The notes under the pieces were generated by a model. It saw only the letters and a program-made list of their open reading frames with translations. It did no database searches and was not told the DNA's origin. The translations under genes were made by a program, and so were the position numbers. From assembly GCA_012798145.1 (NCBI GenBank), contig JAAZNT010000291.1, forward strand, positions 1 to 6,245: DNA of 6,245 nucleotides, written 5' to 3'. Below are positions 5,916 to 6,245 of this stretch, piece by piece (the first letter of the stretch is position 1; each line of letters opens with the position of its first letter). The stretch is from Thermoanaerobaculaceae bacterium (GTDB taxonomy: Bacteria; Acidobacteriota; UBA4820).

Positions 5916-6001
5916 CCCCCTCGCCTCTCAGGAGAGGGCAGGGTGAGGTTTTCCGCCTTTCCCCCTCTCTTCGCAGGAGAGGGTCGGGGTGAGGTTTCCG
6001 C
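5916..6001. repeat. Two tandem GC-rich hairpin repeat units
   Basis: Units at about 5916-5956 and 5961-6001 share the order C-run, CTCTC-type arm, CAGGAGAGGG, a G-rich linker, then GGTGAGGTTT and TCCGC. In the second unit CCCTCTC (5963-5969) and GAGAGGG (5977-5983) make a perfect 7-bp hairpin with a 7-base loop. In the first, CCTCT (5924-5928) and AGAGG (5933-5937) pair. They resemble the 'CCCTCACCCT...CCTCTCC' intergenic repeats seen in many environmental bacteria. No T-run follows on the plus strand. Confidence 0.7.
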
Positions 6002-6011
6002 TTAAAAAAAA

Positions 6012-6120
6012 TGTCATTGCGAGGTTTGCTTCGGAGCATTCTCAAACGAAGCAATCTCCCTTATTGAAATAATGAGATTCCTTCCCTTGCAAATCCCCCG
6101 AAGGAGCAGTCGGAATGACA
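6012..6120. repeat. 109-bp MITE-like element with inverted ends
   Basis: The ends TGTCATTGCG (6012-6021) and CGGAATGACA (6111-6120) are inverted repeats matching at 9 of 10 bases. Inside, 6048-6058 and 6074-6084 form an 11-base inverted pair with one mismatch and a 15-base loop. TTGCTTCG (6026-6033) and CGAAGCAA (6047-6054) form an alternative perfect 8-bp stem. It encodes no protein. The 'TGTCATTGCGAGG ... GAAGCAATCTC' pattern is a common intergenic repeat type. No target-site duplication is obvious. Confidence 0.7.
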
Positions 6121-6161
6121 ACGCTGTCACTGCTATTTTTTCTTCGCAGCAACCTCCCCCT

Positions 6162-6245
6162 TGTCATCCTGAACGCTCCTTTGAAGCAATTGCCCCTGAA
6201 GGATCTCTCCACTTCGAAGCGACAAGATTCTTCAAGGGTCAAGAA
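6162..6245 (+). repeat. Partial TGTCATCCTGA-type repeat, cut by window edge
   Basis: Starts TGTCATCCTGAACG and continues through CTGAAGGATCTC (6196-6207), matching the order of the widespread 'TGTCATCCTGA...GAAGGATCT' intergenic repeat. The expected inverted right end (AGGATGACA) is not inside the window, so the element is truncated by the edge. Confidence 0.55.

Larger units (their letters stand above)
5777..6245. repeat. Non-coding cluster of several short repeat families
   Basis: No credible gene follows the peptidase. This 469-base stretch is a mosaic of short repeats listed separately: a degenerate TGTCACTGC copy (from 5827), two GC-rich hairpin units (5916-6001), a complete element with inverted ends (6012-6120), and a TGTCATCCTGA element that leaves the window (from 6162). 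Base composition swings from A-runs to C- and G-runs in a way the genes do not. No clear intrinsic terminator for the peptidase gene is visible. One of these hairpins may end transcription less efficiently. Confidence 0.75.

Noticed and set aside
5963..5983. 7-bp hairpin as the peptidase terminator
   Set aside because: No T-run follows and it is nearly 190 bases past the stop; it fits better as part of a repeat unit.
5788..6242. Minus-strand frames of 88 and 66 codons in the right-hand repeats
   Set aside because: They lie entirely in repeat sequence, have low-complexity products and lack ribosome binding sites.

Overview
The window looks like a piece of a moderately AT-rich genome from a diderm (Gram-negative-type) bacterium, probably an uncultivated one. 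Two genes encode proteins with lipoprotein signal peptides, all four genes have clear Shine-Dalgarno sites or tight coupling, and both ends hold short non-coding repeats of the 'TGTCATTGCGAGG / TGTCATCCTGA' kind that litter many environmental genomes. I cannot assign a phylum.

Layout. Positions 1-188 hold two identical 59-base repeat copies 129 bases apart, with internal hairpins and no credible gene. Positions 189-308 are AT-rich and I see nothing in them. A strong terminator (309-341) ends a leftward gene (365-997) for a small lipoprotein of unknown function. A 135-base AT-rich divergent spacer (998-1132) separates it from a rightward group of three genes. These are a DedA-family membrane protein (1133-1771), a fused formiminotransferase-cyclodeaminase gene ftcD (1768-3603), and an exported prolyl oligopeptidase lipoprotein (3659-5776). 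Positions 5777-6245 are a non-coding cluster of several short repeat families running off the right edge.

The main point of interest is ftcD. It is one continuous frame of 612 codons, but codon 102 is TAA where the mammalian enzyme has Asp and the codon is most simply explained as a mutated GAA. Everything after it still reads as a well-preserved FTCD. The same gene carries an insert of about 65 residues with a textbook C2H2 zinc-finger pattern (C-X2-C-X12-H-X4-H) between the two halves of the formiminotransferase domain. An in-frame GTG with a Shine-Dalgarno-like AAGGA lies just after that insert.

Functionally, FTCD channels formiminoglutamate from histidine breakdown into one-carbon folate and ammonia, and the exported S9 peptidase degrades short proline-containing peptides. 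Together they would fit a bacterium living on peptides and amino acids, but no other histidine-degradation gene is in view. DedA and ftcD overlap by 4 bases and are probably co-transcribed; the peptidase follows after 55 bases and may have its own promoter. I see no defence system, CRISPR array, RNA gene or complete mobile element. The closest things to something undescribed are the zinc-finger FTCD and the repeat clusters.
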